Source: Aminobacter anthyllidis
GTDB lineage: Bacteria; Pseudomonadota; Alphaproteobacteria; Rhizobiales; Rhizobiaceae
Direction of reading: 5' to 3'
DNA: 64,000 bases
Assembly: GCF_018555685.1 (NCBI RefSeq)
Contig: NZ_JAFLWW010000003.1
Location: 496,001-560,000 of the forward strand
The translations under genes and the position numbers were made by a program. Below, piece after piece: positions 52,343 through 60,167 of the stretch (the first letter of the stretch is position 1; every line of letters starts with the position of its first letter). The notes under the pieces were generated by a model. It saw only the letters and a program-made list of their open reading frames with translations. It had not been told where the DNA came from and did no database searches.

Positions 52343-53857
52343 ATGACGATAGCGAAGGAAACAGCCGAGTTGCTCGGCAAGCTCGGCGTTGCCACAACCG
52401 CCTTCAGCGGCGGCGACCTGATCGTGCGCAGCCCGGTGACGGGCGAACAGATCGGCGCGCTGAAGTCGATTTCATCAGATGAAGCCGGTGCCGTCATCGA
52501 ACGGGCCGATGCTGCCTTCAAGGCCTGGCGCAACGTGCCGGCGCCCAAGCGCGGCGAACTCGTGCGCCTGCTCGGCGAGGAACTGCGCACTTCCAAGACC
52601 GATCTCGGCCGCCTGGTCTCGATCGAAGTGGGAAAAATCCCGTCCGAGGGTCTCGGCGAAGTCCAGGAAATGATCGACATCTGCGACTTCGCCGTCGGCC
52701 TGTCGCGCCAGCTTTATGGCCTGACCATCGCCACCGAGCGTCCCGGCCACCGCATGATGGAAACCTGGCACCCGCTCGGCGTCGTCGGCGTCATCTCGGC
52801 CTTCAACTTCCCCGTCGCGGTGTGGTCGTGGAACGCGGCCCTTGCCTTTGTCTGCGGCAACTCGGTGGTCTGGAAGCCATCGGAAAAGACGCCGCTGACC
52901 GCCCTTGCCTGCCAGGCGATCTTCGAGCGCGCGGCAAAACGCTTCGGTGCTGACGCGCCGGAAGGCCTGTCGCAGCTGCTGATCGGCGACCGCGCCATCG
53001 GCGAAGTGCTTGTCGACCACCCCAAGGTGCCGCTGGTCTCGGCCACCGGCTCGACCCGCATGGGCCGCGACGTCGGTCCGCGCCTGGCAAAACGTTTTGC
53101 CCGCGCCATCCTCGAGCTCGGCGGCAACAATGCCGGCATCGTCTGCCCCTCGGCCAATCTCGACATGGCGCTGCGCGCCATCGCCTTCGGTGCCATGGGC
53201 ACCGCCGGCCAGCGCTGCACCACCATGCGCCGCCTGTTCGTCCATGACAGCGTCTATGACCAGCTCGTGCCGCGCCTGAAGAAGGCTTATCAGAGCGTCT
53301 CGGTCGGCAGCCCGCTGGAGACGGCGTCGCTCGTCGGCCCGCTGATCGACAAGGCGGCCTTCGACGGCATGCAGAAGGCGCTCAAGCACGCGGCAGAAAG
53401 CGGTGGCAGCATCACCGGCGGCGCCCGCGTCGAGCAGGGTCATGACGGCGCCTATTACGTCAAGCCGGCACTGGTCGAGATGCCCGGCCAGGTCGGTCCG
53501 GTGCTCGAAGAGACCTTCGCGCCGATCCTCTATGTCATGAAATATTCCGACTTCGACCAGGTGCTCGAACTGCACAACGCCGTCGGTGCCGGCCTGTCGT
53601 CGTCGATCTTCACGCTCGACCTGCAGGAAGCCGAGCGCTTCCTGTCGGTCGAAGGCTCCGACTGCGGCATCGCCAACGTCAATATCGGCACCTCTGGCGC
53701 CGAGATCGGCGGCGCGTTCGGCGGCGAAAAGGAGACCGGCGGCGGCCGCGAGAGCGGCTCCGACGCCTGGCGCGCCTACATGCGCCGCGCCACCAACACG
53801 GTGAACTACTCCAAGGCGCTGCCGCTGGCACAGGGCGTGTCCTTCGACATCGACTGA
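52343..53857 (+). CDS. amaB: L-Delta1-piperideine-6-carboxylate/aminoadipate-semialdehyde dehydrogenase (AmaB)
   Basis: A 504-residue aldehyde dehydrogenase of the ALDH7 class. FNFPVAVWSWNAALAFVCGNSVVWKPSEKT binds NAD; ELGGNNAGI holds the catalytic-domain glutamate and GQRCTTMRRLF the nucleophilic Cys, both in the ALDH7-type arrangement. It oxidises piperideine-6-carboxylate to L-2-aminoadipate. The ATG at 52343 has AAGGAC upstream. Neighbours are D-2-hydroxyglutarate dehydrogenase upstream and AmaA downstream, though a terminator lies between it and amaA. Confidence 0.93.
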   Translation: MTIAKETAELLGKLGVATTAFSGGDLIVRSPVTGEQIGALKSISSDEAGAVIERADAAFKAWRNVPAPKRGELVRLLGEELRTSKTDLGRLVSIEVGKIPSEGLGEVQEMIDICDFAVGLSRQLYGLTIATERPGHRMMETWHPLGVVGVISAFNFPVAVWSWNAALAFVCGNSVVWKPSEKTPLTALACQAIFERAAKRFGADAPEGLSQLLIGDRAIGEVLVDHPKVPLVSATGSTRMGRDVGPRLAKRFARAILELGGNNAGIVCPSANLDMALRAIAFGAMGTAGQRCTTMRRLFVHDSVYDQLVPRLKKAYQSVSVGSPLETASLVGPLIDKAAFDGMQKALKHAAESGGSITGGARVEQGHDGAYYVKPALVEMPGQVGPVLEETFAPILYVMKYSDFDQVLELHNAVGAGLSSSIFTLDLQEAERFLSVEGSDCGIANVNIGTSGAEIGGAFGGEKETGGGRESGSDAWRAYMRRATNTVNYSKALPLAQGVSFDID

Positions 53858-53869
53858 CCATGACGACAC

Positions 53870-53901
53870 CGGCTGCGGCGGCATCAGCGCCGCCGCAGCC
53901 G
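53870..53901 (+). repeat. GC-rich hairpin after amaB
   Basis: A 13-bp perfect stem (arm GGCTGCGGCGGC at 53871-53882, partner at 53889-53900, plus one flanking pair) with a six-base loop, 13 bases after the amaB stop. No T-run follows. A second stem at 53912-53940 follows 10 bases later, then the terminator. Confidence 0.7.
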
Positions 53902-53911
53902 CACGATATCA

Positions 53912-53940
53912 AGCGCCGTCCGCAAGATGCGGGCGGCGCT
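53912..53940 (+). repeat. Second GC-rich hairpin after amaB
   Basis: AGCGCCGTCCGC (53912-53923) pairs with GCGGGCGGCGCT (53929-53940) over 12 bp with one G-T mismatch and a five-base loop. Part of a run of three hairpins between amaB and amaA. Confidence 0.6.
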
Positions 53941-53951
53941 GCCTGAAACAG

Positions 53952-53991
53952 ACCCGGCTCGGGCTTCACATCCCGAGCCGGGTGGATTTTT
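53952..53991 (+). terminator. Rho-independent terminator after amaB
   Basis: Arms ACCCGGCTCGGG (53952-53963) and CCCGAGCCGGGT (53972-53983) with an eight-base loop, followed by GGA and five Ts (53987-53991). It is the clearest terminator in the window and separates amaB from amaA, so amaA probably has its own promoter or is expressed by partial read-through. Confidence 0.75.
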
Positions 53992-54022
53992 CCCGACAAC
54001 CTGAAGCCACGGACGCCTGGCG

Positions 54023-55318
54023 ATGCTCAGCACCTCGCAAACACCGCATTCACACGGGGCGCGTTCGCATGGCCTTTGGGAAGCCACGGCGCCAGTGGCA
54101 CCGGCAACCTCGGCGCTCCAGGGACACGTATCGACCGACATCGTCATTGTCGGCGGCGGCTACACCGGCATGTCCTGCGCGCTGCATCTTGCCGAGGCAG
54201 GCCGGCGGGTGGTGCTGCTCGAAGGCAAGGAGATCGGCTTTGGCGGCGCCGGTCGCAATGTCGGCCTGATCAATGCCGGACTGTGGCTGGCGCCGGACGA
54301 TGTGTCGGCAGCACTCGGGCCCGATCATGGCGAGCGGCTGCTCAAGCTGCTCGGCGAAGGACCGGCCGAGGTAATGGCGCTCATCGACAGGCACGGCATC
54401 GATTGCGAACTGGAGCGCAACGGCACGCTGCACTGCGCGGTCGGCTCCGCCGGCCTCGCCGAGATCAAGGAGCGCGAAGCGCAGTGGCAACGGCGTGGCG
54501 CGCCGGTCAGGGTGCTCGACGCCACGGAAACGGCGGCAAGGCTCGGCACCTCGGCCTATCTCGGCGCACTGCATGATGCGCGGGCGGGAACGCTGCAGCC
54601 GCTGGCCTATGCGCGCGGGCTGGCGACAGCTGTCATCAACGCCGGCGCAACGCTCCACACCGCGAGCCCCGTCACCACAGCTGCGCGGAAGGGAGACCGC
54701 TGGCACCTGACGACGCCAGGTGGCACCATCGACGCCGACTGGGTGGTCGTCGCGACCGATGCCTACAGCACCGGGCCATGGCAAATGGTGCGTACCGAAC
54801 AGGTCCACCTGCCCTACTTCAACCTGGCGACACAGCCGCTCGGGTCCGACCTGTTGCGAAAGATCCTGCCCGGGCGCGAAGGCGTGTGGGACACAAAGAC
54901 CATCCTCTCCTCCTTCAGGCTGGATCGCGCCGGCCGGCTGGTGTTCGGCAGCGTCGGTGCGCTGCGCAATTCCGGCACCGCAATCCACAAGGCATGGGCC
55001 CGTCGTGCCCTGTCCAGGCTCTACCCCGAGCTTGGCGACATCACTTTCGAACACGAATGGCATGGACAGATCGGCATGACCAGCGATGCCTTGCCCAGGT
55101 TCCACACATTCGGCCCCAACGCCGTCGGCTTCTCCGGCTACAACGGTCGCGGCATCGCGCCTGGCACGGTGTTCGGCCGCGAGCTCGCGCTGCTGATATC
55201 GGGCGAGAAGAGCTACGCCGACCTGCCCCTGCCGGTCTCCGATGTGACGCCTGCACCATTTCGCCGAAGCCGCGAAGCCTGGTACGAAGCCGGGGCGCAA
55301 ATCGCCCATCTCATCTGA
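54023..55318 (+). CDS. amaA: L-pipecolate oxidase-like FAD oxidoreductase (AmaA)
   Basis: A 431-residue DAO-family flavoprotein. DIVIVGGGYTGMSCALHLAEAG at residues ~38-60 is the FAD-binding motif, GFGGAGRNVGLINAGLW resembles the PuuB/AmaA-type signature, and NAVGFSGYNGRGIAPGTVFGRELA closes the site. The AmaA enzyme oxidises L-pipecolate to piperideine-6-carboxylate, the substrate of the AmaB encoded just upstream. Identity with a gamma-glutamylputrescine oxidase cannot be excluded from sequence alone, but the gene pair strongly favours AmaA. Confidence 0.85.
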   Translation: MLSTSQTPHSHGARSHGLWEATAPVAPATSALQGHVSTDIVIVGGGYTGMSCALHLAEAGRRVVLLEGKEIGFGGAGRNVGLINAGLWLAPDDVSAALGPDHGERLLKLLGEGPAEVMALIDRHGIDCELERNGTLHCAVGSAGLAEIKEREAQWQRRGAPVRVLDATETAARLGTSAYLGALHDARAGTLQPLAYARGLATAVINAGATLHTASPVTTAARKGDRWHLTTPGGTIDADWVVVATDAYSTGPWQMVRTEQVHLPYFNLATQPLGSDLLRKILPGREGVWDTKTILSSFRLDRAGRLVFGSVGALRNSGTAIHKAWARRALSRLYPELGDITFEHEWHGQIGMTSDALPRFHTFGPNAVGFSGYNGRGIAPGTVFGRELALLISGEKSYADLPLPVSDVTPAPFRRSREAWYEAGAQIAHLI

Positions 55319-55336
55319 GCGCAGCAAGCGAGGCGG

Positions 55337-55721
55337 ATGTCTCCGAGCGATCGCATCTCCAGACAGGAGACGCCCGTCGATGCCTATGCCATCCATCTCG
55401 TCCACAACCTGATCCGCGGCTGCGACCCCGGCGCCTGGCGCCTGGACCTCGGTCAGCGGCACCAAGGTCAGGCTGTTCGAAGCGCGCAAGCACCTGGTGC
55501 GCCGCTTCGAGGACGTCGTCGGCAAGCCCAGTGAGATTACCTCGATCGGCAAGCGCAGCATCAGCATTGCGGTGCAGGGTGGCGTGGTGGAAATCTTCAA
55601 GGTTCGCACGGAAGCCGGCCAGAAGCTGTCGGGTGCGGGCCTTGCCGAAGCCTTTGGCCTGAAGCCGGGCATGAAGATCGAGGCACCGGGCGTGGCGAAG
55701 GCGGCCGAGCCCGTCGCCTGA
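55337..55721 (+). pseudogene. Remnant of a formyltransferase C-terminal domain, frameshifted
   Basis: Two overlapping frames together give a protein tail. The first (from 55337) reads DAYAIHLVHNLIRGCDP; the second reads APGAWTSVSGTKVRLFEARKH and continues to a stop at 55721 with FGLKPGMKIEAPG. Joined near 55428-55435 they match the C-terminal domain of methionyl-tRNA formyltransferase or 10-formyl-THF dehydrogenase-type proteins (compare the IHN.IRG.D..PGAWT pattern). The N-terminal catalytic part is missing and one frame shift is required, so the gene is dead. Confidence 0.8.
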
Positions 55722-55762
55722 CGATACTCGTCTGTCAGCCGCTGAGCTGACCATCCTGCCGC

Positions 55763-55795
55763 AAAAGCCGCCGAGCCATCGGCGGCTTTTGTCGT
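55763..55795 (+). terminator. Rho-independent terminator
   Basis: Arms AAAAGCCGCCGA (55763-55774) and TCGGCGGCTTTT (55779-55790) with loop GCCA, then GTCGTT. A perfect 12-bp stem with A/T tracts on both sides, so it can act in either direction. It ends the catabolic cluster and its dead remnant. Confidence 0.75.
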
Positions 55796-55945
55796 TCCGT
55801 TGAACCGCCCATCTCGACTTCGCCAACCACATCAAATGCCAAGGCCGATCGGAATAACCGCATTCAAGCAAAGCGACAGCCACGTAATGCTGCCGCAATG
55901 CGCCACCTCTATTCCGTCACACGGAAGATTTGCCAAGGAGAACTC

Positions 55946-56893
55946 ATGCAGGTTTCCGTGATCATTTTGACGTTTGCTGCCGCGAGTATGGTGTACGTCT
56001 ATCGTTTCCGAGGTGAAGCCCGCTACAAAACCCTGACTGAGTACATTCGCAAGGGCTGGCCGATCTTCACGCCGTTCAATTGCGTGCTCTTCATGACCAC
56101 GCACCGACGTGGATCAAAGGCCGTTCTCGACCCGGTCGAGTTCCCGGAGGTTGGCCTGCTACGTCAGAACTGGCAGACCATCCGGGATGAAGGGCTGGAG
56201 CTCGTGCGCCAGGGCTACTTTGACGCTACCAAACGTCCGGGCACGGCAGGCTCCTACGATGTCGGCTTCCGGACGTTCTTCAAGTATGGCTGGAGCCGCT
56301 TCTACCTCAATTGGTACGGCTACACGCACCACTCCGCGATGCGGCTCTGCCCCAGGACGGTGGAAATATTGCACAAGGTGCCTGCGGTGCATGGCGCCAT
56401 GTTCGCCTTCCTGCCGGCGGGCGCGCAACTCACCCGGCATGCCGATCCCATCGCCGTATCCCTGCGCTACCACCTTGGCCTCGCGACACCCAACTCGGAC
56501 GCCTGCTTCATCAACGTGGATGGCCACAACCAGAGCTGGCGCGACGGCGAGGTGCTGATGTTCGACGAGACCTACCTGCACTACGTCCGTAACGACACCG
56601 CCTCCGATCGCCTCATCCTCATGTGCGACGTCAAGCGCCCGCTCAATCCAATCGGGGCGCTGTTCAACTTCTTCTACCAGGGGATAACGCGCGCCTCGGT
56701 CGTACCCAACACGCCGGAAGACCGTCGGGGCTTGGCCAACAGGATCTTTGCCTGGCTTGCTCCCCTGCTGGCACGCAACAAGGCGCTGAAGTCGACCAAC
56801 CGACGGCTGTACTATGCCATCAAGTGGTCGGTGAATATCCTGCTGCTGGGGTTGGCCGTGGGCGCAGTTCAACTGGTTGGGCAACTGGTCTGA
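55946..56893 (+). CDS. lpxO: LpxO-like aspartyl/asparaginyl beta-hydroxylase family lipid A hydroxylase
   Basis: A 315-residue protein from the ATG at 55946, with AAGGAG five bases upstream; the earlier start at 55898 adds nothing typical. Hydrophobic segments lie at both ends. The Fe(II)/2-oxoglutarate-dependent core has TRHADPIAVSLRYHLGL (His-x-Asp ligands) and a distal His in YLHYVRNDTASDRLILMCDVKRP. LpxO hydroxylates the 2-position of a lipid A fatty acid in the inner membrane. It is isolated from neighbours by the terminator at 55763. Confidence 0.88.
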   Translation: MQVSVIILTFAAASMVYVYRFRGEARYKTLTEYIRKGWPIFTPFNCVLFMTTHRRGSKAVLDPVEFPEVGLLRQNWQTIRDEGLELVRQGYFDATKRPGTAGSYDVGFRTFFKYGWSRFYLNWYGYTHHSAMRLCPRTVEILHKVPAVHGAMFAFLPAGAQLTRHADPIAVSLRYHLGLATPNSDACFINVDGHNQSWRDGEVLMFDETYLHYVRNDTASDRLILMCDVKRPLNPIGALFNFFYQGITRASVVPNTPEDRRGLANRIFAWLAPLLARNKALKSTNRRLYYAIKWSVNILLLGLAVGAVQLVGQLV

Positions 56894-57007
56894 AGGCGGG
56901 CTGCCGCTCTAATTCAGCCATTCGTCAATCCGGAATAGCCTCAGGCATCGCCATTTTTCATATGCCTGTCTGCTGCGTCGGACGGCGCGGGCACGCCTGC
57001 CGCCGCA

Positions 57008-57784
57008 TCAAACAACGTTCAAAGCGCCGATGAAGCGCACACCGACCGCATGCACGACATGCAGCGGCAAGTCCGCACCGGCGGCGCGTGCCTTCATCCG
57101 CAGGCGCCGAAGCGCTGCGTCGAGGCGGCGGCTTTCAGGGTCGGAGCTGCTGTTGCCGAACAATGTGTCCAGCACGTTGCGCGGGACCGTGGCACCGGCG
57201 GCCCGCGCAAGCTGCTCCACCAGCATCGCCTCGCGACCGGACAGCAGGATCGGCACCCCCTCTGGCGAGATCAGCCGGTGTCGTTGCAGGTCCAGCAGCC
57301 AAGGACGTTCCTGGGCGTGTTCCGGGATGCGATCCTTACGGTCGGCCATTGCCTTGGCCGACAGAGCGGCCGACCTGACCCGTCGCGCCAAATTGGCGAT
57401 AGCAAGTGCCAGTTCCTCGCCGTCGACCGGCTTGGTCAGATAGAGGTCGGCGCCCTGTTCGTATCCCTTGATCCTGTCCTCACGGCCGGTGCGCGCCGTC
57501 AGCATGATGACGCCCATCGGCTTGCTGGAGGAAATGACCCGGGCAAGCTCGAAACCGCTGACGTCGGGCAGATTGACGTCGAGGATCGCGATGTCGAAAT
57601 CGCCATCCATCAACGTCGTGTAGAAACCGGCCCCCGAGGCAACGTCGGTCACCTCGATCGCCTGCAGGCGCAGATAGTCGGCAATGCCCTGCCGCAGATC
57701 ATGGTCGTCCTCGACGAGAATGACGCGGACGGCGCGATCGCTGCTGGACTTTGCGGCTTGTAGAGAAAGGACAGTTGTCGTCAT
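57008..57784 (-). CDS. OmpR/PhoB family response regulator
   Basis: A 258-residue response regulator from the ATG at 57784; the longer frame upstream is unlikely. The receiver domain has VEDDHDL, the phosphoacceptor Asp69 (AILDVNLPDVSG), TART and LTKPVD. The C-terminal winged-helix DNA-binding domain is in the 150-255 part (RHRLISPEGVPILLSGREAMLVEQLARAAG). It is divergent from the histidine kinase gene across only 57 bases, forming a two-component pair. Confidence 0.9.
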   Translation of the reverse strand: MTTTVLSLQAAKSSSDRAVRVILVEDDHDLRQGIADYLRLQAIEVTDVASGAGFYTTLMDGDFDIAILDVNLPDVSGFELARVISSSKPMGVIMLTARTGREDRIKGYEQGADLYLTKPVDGEELALAIANLARRVRSAALSAKAMADRKDRIPEHAQERPWLLDLQRHRLISPEGVPILLSGREAMLVEQLARAAGATVPRNVLDTLFGNSSSDPESRRLDAALRRLRMKARAAGADLPLHVVHAVGVRFIGALNVV

Positions 57785-57841
57785 AAGGCACAGAGCATTC
57801 GAATCAATAATGAGCCTGATCACGGCTGCGACCACACTGTC

Positions 57842-59971
57842 ATGCAAGATGAAACTGTCGTGAGGCGTGCCGCGTTTCGTTGGGCGGCACGGCTGGGGAA
57901 ATACCTTCCGCTTGCTTTGTTCGCCATGTTGTTGGCCCTGATGGCATGGCCTGCCGCGGCAATTGGGCCTTCGCCGGCGCAAGCCACGACAAACGACATT
58001 ATTCCGCCGGAGGGCCGCAAGCTCTCAGTTCTCGCCGATCCATCGTGGGCACTGTCGCTAGCCGACGTGCTCGCGCCAGAAGGCCAGGCGGCATTCAAGC
58101 CGGTCGCCGGACCAAACGTGAACTTCGGCTACACCCGCAACGCCAACTGGCTCAGGCTCGAGCTGAACGCCGCCGCATCCGGCACCGCGTTGTTGTCGCT
58201 GGCGCCGAATTTCCTCGATTCCATCGACGTCTACATTGCCCGTCAGCGCCCCGGACTGACCAGCGCCGACTTCACGCCCTACCATCATGGCGACCATCGC
58301 CCGCTTCCAGGCGATGGGCTTTCAGGCCTGCAGAATGTTGTGCCGTTGTCCCTGTCCGCCGGCGAGACGACGCTGATCTACATCCGCATCGCCAATGCCA
58401 ACTCGTCGACACATCTGAACATCGGGCTCTACCCGATGGCGGAACTGACGACGCGGGCCACCGAAGCCAGCCTTTTGTCCGGCCTGTGGTTCGGCGGCAT
58501 GGGTGTGCTGCTGGTCATCCAGCTGGTCTTCTTCCATTTCGACCGCAAGCCGCAATATCCCCTGCTGGCTTTGAGCACACTCGGCATCATGCTCGTCTAT
58601 GGCGGCAATCTCGGGCTGAGCCGGATGCTCTTGTTTCCAGACAATGGTCCCGGCAACGACCTGTTCATGGGCGCGTCAGCGTGGTTTGGCCTGTTCGCCA
58701 GCGCGCTCGCCTATTCCAGCATCCTCGAACTGCCGCGGCTCGCCCCCAGGCTGCACCGGGTCTACCAGGCCAGTGCCGTGGTCGGCCTCGTCGGCATCGG
58801 CTTCGCCATCTGCAAATCCAACATCGTGTTCGGGCCGATCGGCAACAATTTCGCGCTGCTGATGGGCGTGGTCAACGTGGCGCAAGGACTGCGCACGGCA
58901 AACGAAAGCGGCGCGGCAAGCCGATTGCGCGCCGCCGCATTCTGTGTCCTGTGGATCGGCTCGGTGCTGTCCTTGATGCAGAGGCAGGGTTATCTCGGGC
59001 TGCCCAACGTCTTCTGGCACGCCTACGCGATCAGCGGTCTTGTCCAGGCGATCCTGCTGACCGGCGCCCTGGGCGTCAGGCTGCGCGCCGCCGAGGCGCT
59101 GACCCGCCAGATGCGCGAGCAGGCGCTTGTCGCGGCACAGGATGCCGAAAGGTCGGCGAACGCGCTGGTCGTCGAAAAGACGCGCGAACTCGTGGTCGCA
59201 CGACAGATCGCCGAGGACGCACTCCAGGCCGAACTGCGCTCGCAGCAGCAGCAGGTGCGCTTCATGGAGGTGATTTCGCACCAGTACCGCACGCCGCTTG
59301 CCGCCATCCGCTCCAATGTCGACAGCATCGACATCAGCCTGCCCAAGGCGGATGACAGCAACCGCGCCAGGGTGAAACGCATCCAGCGCGCCATCGTGCG
59401 GCTGGTCGAAATGCTCGAGGTCAACCTGGCGCGCAGCCGCCTGCAAGGGCCGTCGTTCAAGCCTGAAATGTCCGACGCGGTCGCCAGCGACATCGTTGCC
59501 GCCGCTGCGGCGCGTGCACTGGACCTGATGCCTGGAGCCGAGATCGAAGTCGTGATTGAACCTTCGGCCCGGAGCCTGCGCGTCAACGCCGACGCAGCCA
59601 TGATCGAGCTTGCCTTGGTCAATCTGCTGGAGAACGCGGTAAAATTCTCCGCCGCTGCGACGCCGTCGCAGGTTGTCCTGTCGCTCGGCGCCATATCAGG
59701 CGCCGTCCGAGTTTCCGTGGCCGACAGCGGCATCGGCATTCCGGACCGCGAGTTGGAGCGCGTCTTGGGCCACGGCGTGCGCGGCTCGAATGTCGGCAAC
59801 ATCGAGGGCTCGGGCACCGGCCTGTCGCTGGTGTCGCGTATCGCCATAGCCCATGGTGGGTCGGTCGGAATTGTCAGCACCGCCGGCAAGGGTACGACCG
59901 TCCAGATGACCCTGCCCTTGGCATCGGACTGCGGCGACACCATGCAGATTGCCAGCGCGGCCACCGCCTAG
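57842..59971 (+). CDS. 7TM-DISM sensor histidine kinase
   Basis: A 709-residue kinase. After a signal-like helix (about 17-40), the extracytoplasmic 7TMR-DISMED2-like region (~60-195) is followed by seven transmembrane helices (~205-415, including SGLWFGGMGVLLVIQLVFFHF). HisKA has the phosphoacceptor His480 in VISHQYRTPLAAI, and the HATPase has NLLENAVKFS, DSGIGIPDREL and GTGLSLVSRIAIAHGG. DISM sensors often respond to carbohydrates or membrane cues. It is divergent from its response regulator at 57008. Regulated genes are not known. Confidence 0.93.
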   Translation: MQDETVVRRAAFRWAARLGKYLPLALFAMLLALMAWPAAAIGPSPAQATTNDIIPPEGRKLSVLADPSWALSLADVLAPEGQAAFKPVAGPNVNFGYTRNANWLRLELNAAASGTALLSLAPNFLDSIDVYIARQRPGLTSADFTPYHHGDHRPLPGDGLSGLQNVVPLSLSAGETTLIYIRIANANSSTHLNIGLYPMAELTTRATEASLLSGLWFGGMGVLLVIQLVFFHFDRKPQYPLLALSTLGIMLVYGGNLGLSRMLLFPDNGPGNDLFMGASAWFGLFASALAYSSILELPRLAPRLHRVYQASAVVGLVGIGFAICKSNIVFGPIGNNFALLMGVVNVAQGLRTANESGAASRLRAAAFCVLWIGSVLSLMQRQGYLGLPNVFWHAYAISGLVQAILLTGALGVRLRAAEALTRQMREQALVAAQDAERSANALVVEKTRELVVARQIAEDALQAELRSQQQQVRFMEVISHQYRTPLAAIRSNVDSIDISLPKADDSNRARVKRIQRAIVRLVEMLEVNLARSRLQGPSFKPEMSDAVASDIVAAAAARALDLMPGAEIEVVIEPSARSLRVNADAAMIELALVNLLENAVKFSAAATPSQVVLSLGAISGAVRVSVADSGIGIPDRELERVLGHGVRGSNVGNIEGSGTGLSLVSRIAIAHGGSVGIVSTAGKGTTVQMTLPLASDCGDTMQIASAATA

Positions 59972-60030
59972 TTTTCCTGAAACGTCGCGTCCAGACGAAT
60001 CCGGCGCGCTGATGCAGGCGCGCCACGATT

Positions 60031-60070
60031 TTCGTTCCAATTCGTTACAACTCGTTCCATCTCGTTGCTG
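60031..60070. repeat. Four tandem 10-bp direct repeats upstream of the autotransporter
   Basis: Copies TTCGTTCCAA, TTCGTTACAA, CTCGTTCCAT and CTCGTTGCTG follow each other without spacing, consensus YTCGTTNCWW, the last one degenerate. Ten-base spacing places each copy on the same DNA face, as in OmpR/PhoB-type binding sites. They lie about 100 bases before the autotransporter start. Confidence 0.8.
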
Positions 60071-60167
60071 TCGCTGCCTTGCCTTGCCTCATAAATAGAC
60101 GCCCTTGAGGGTGGAATGATCGACTGACGGCCGTCTGCCCCGAAATCGGAATATGGGGCATCGGGCT

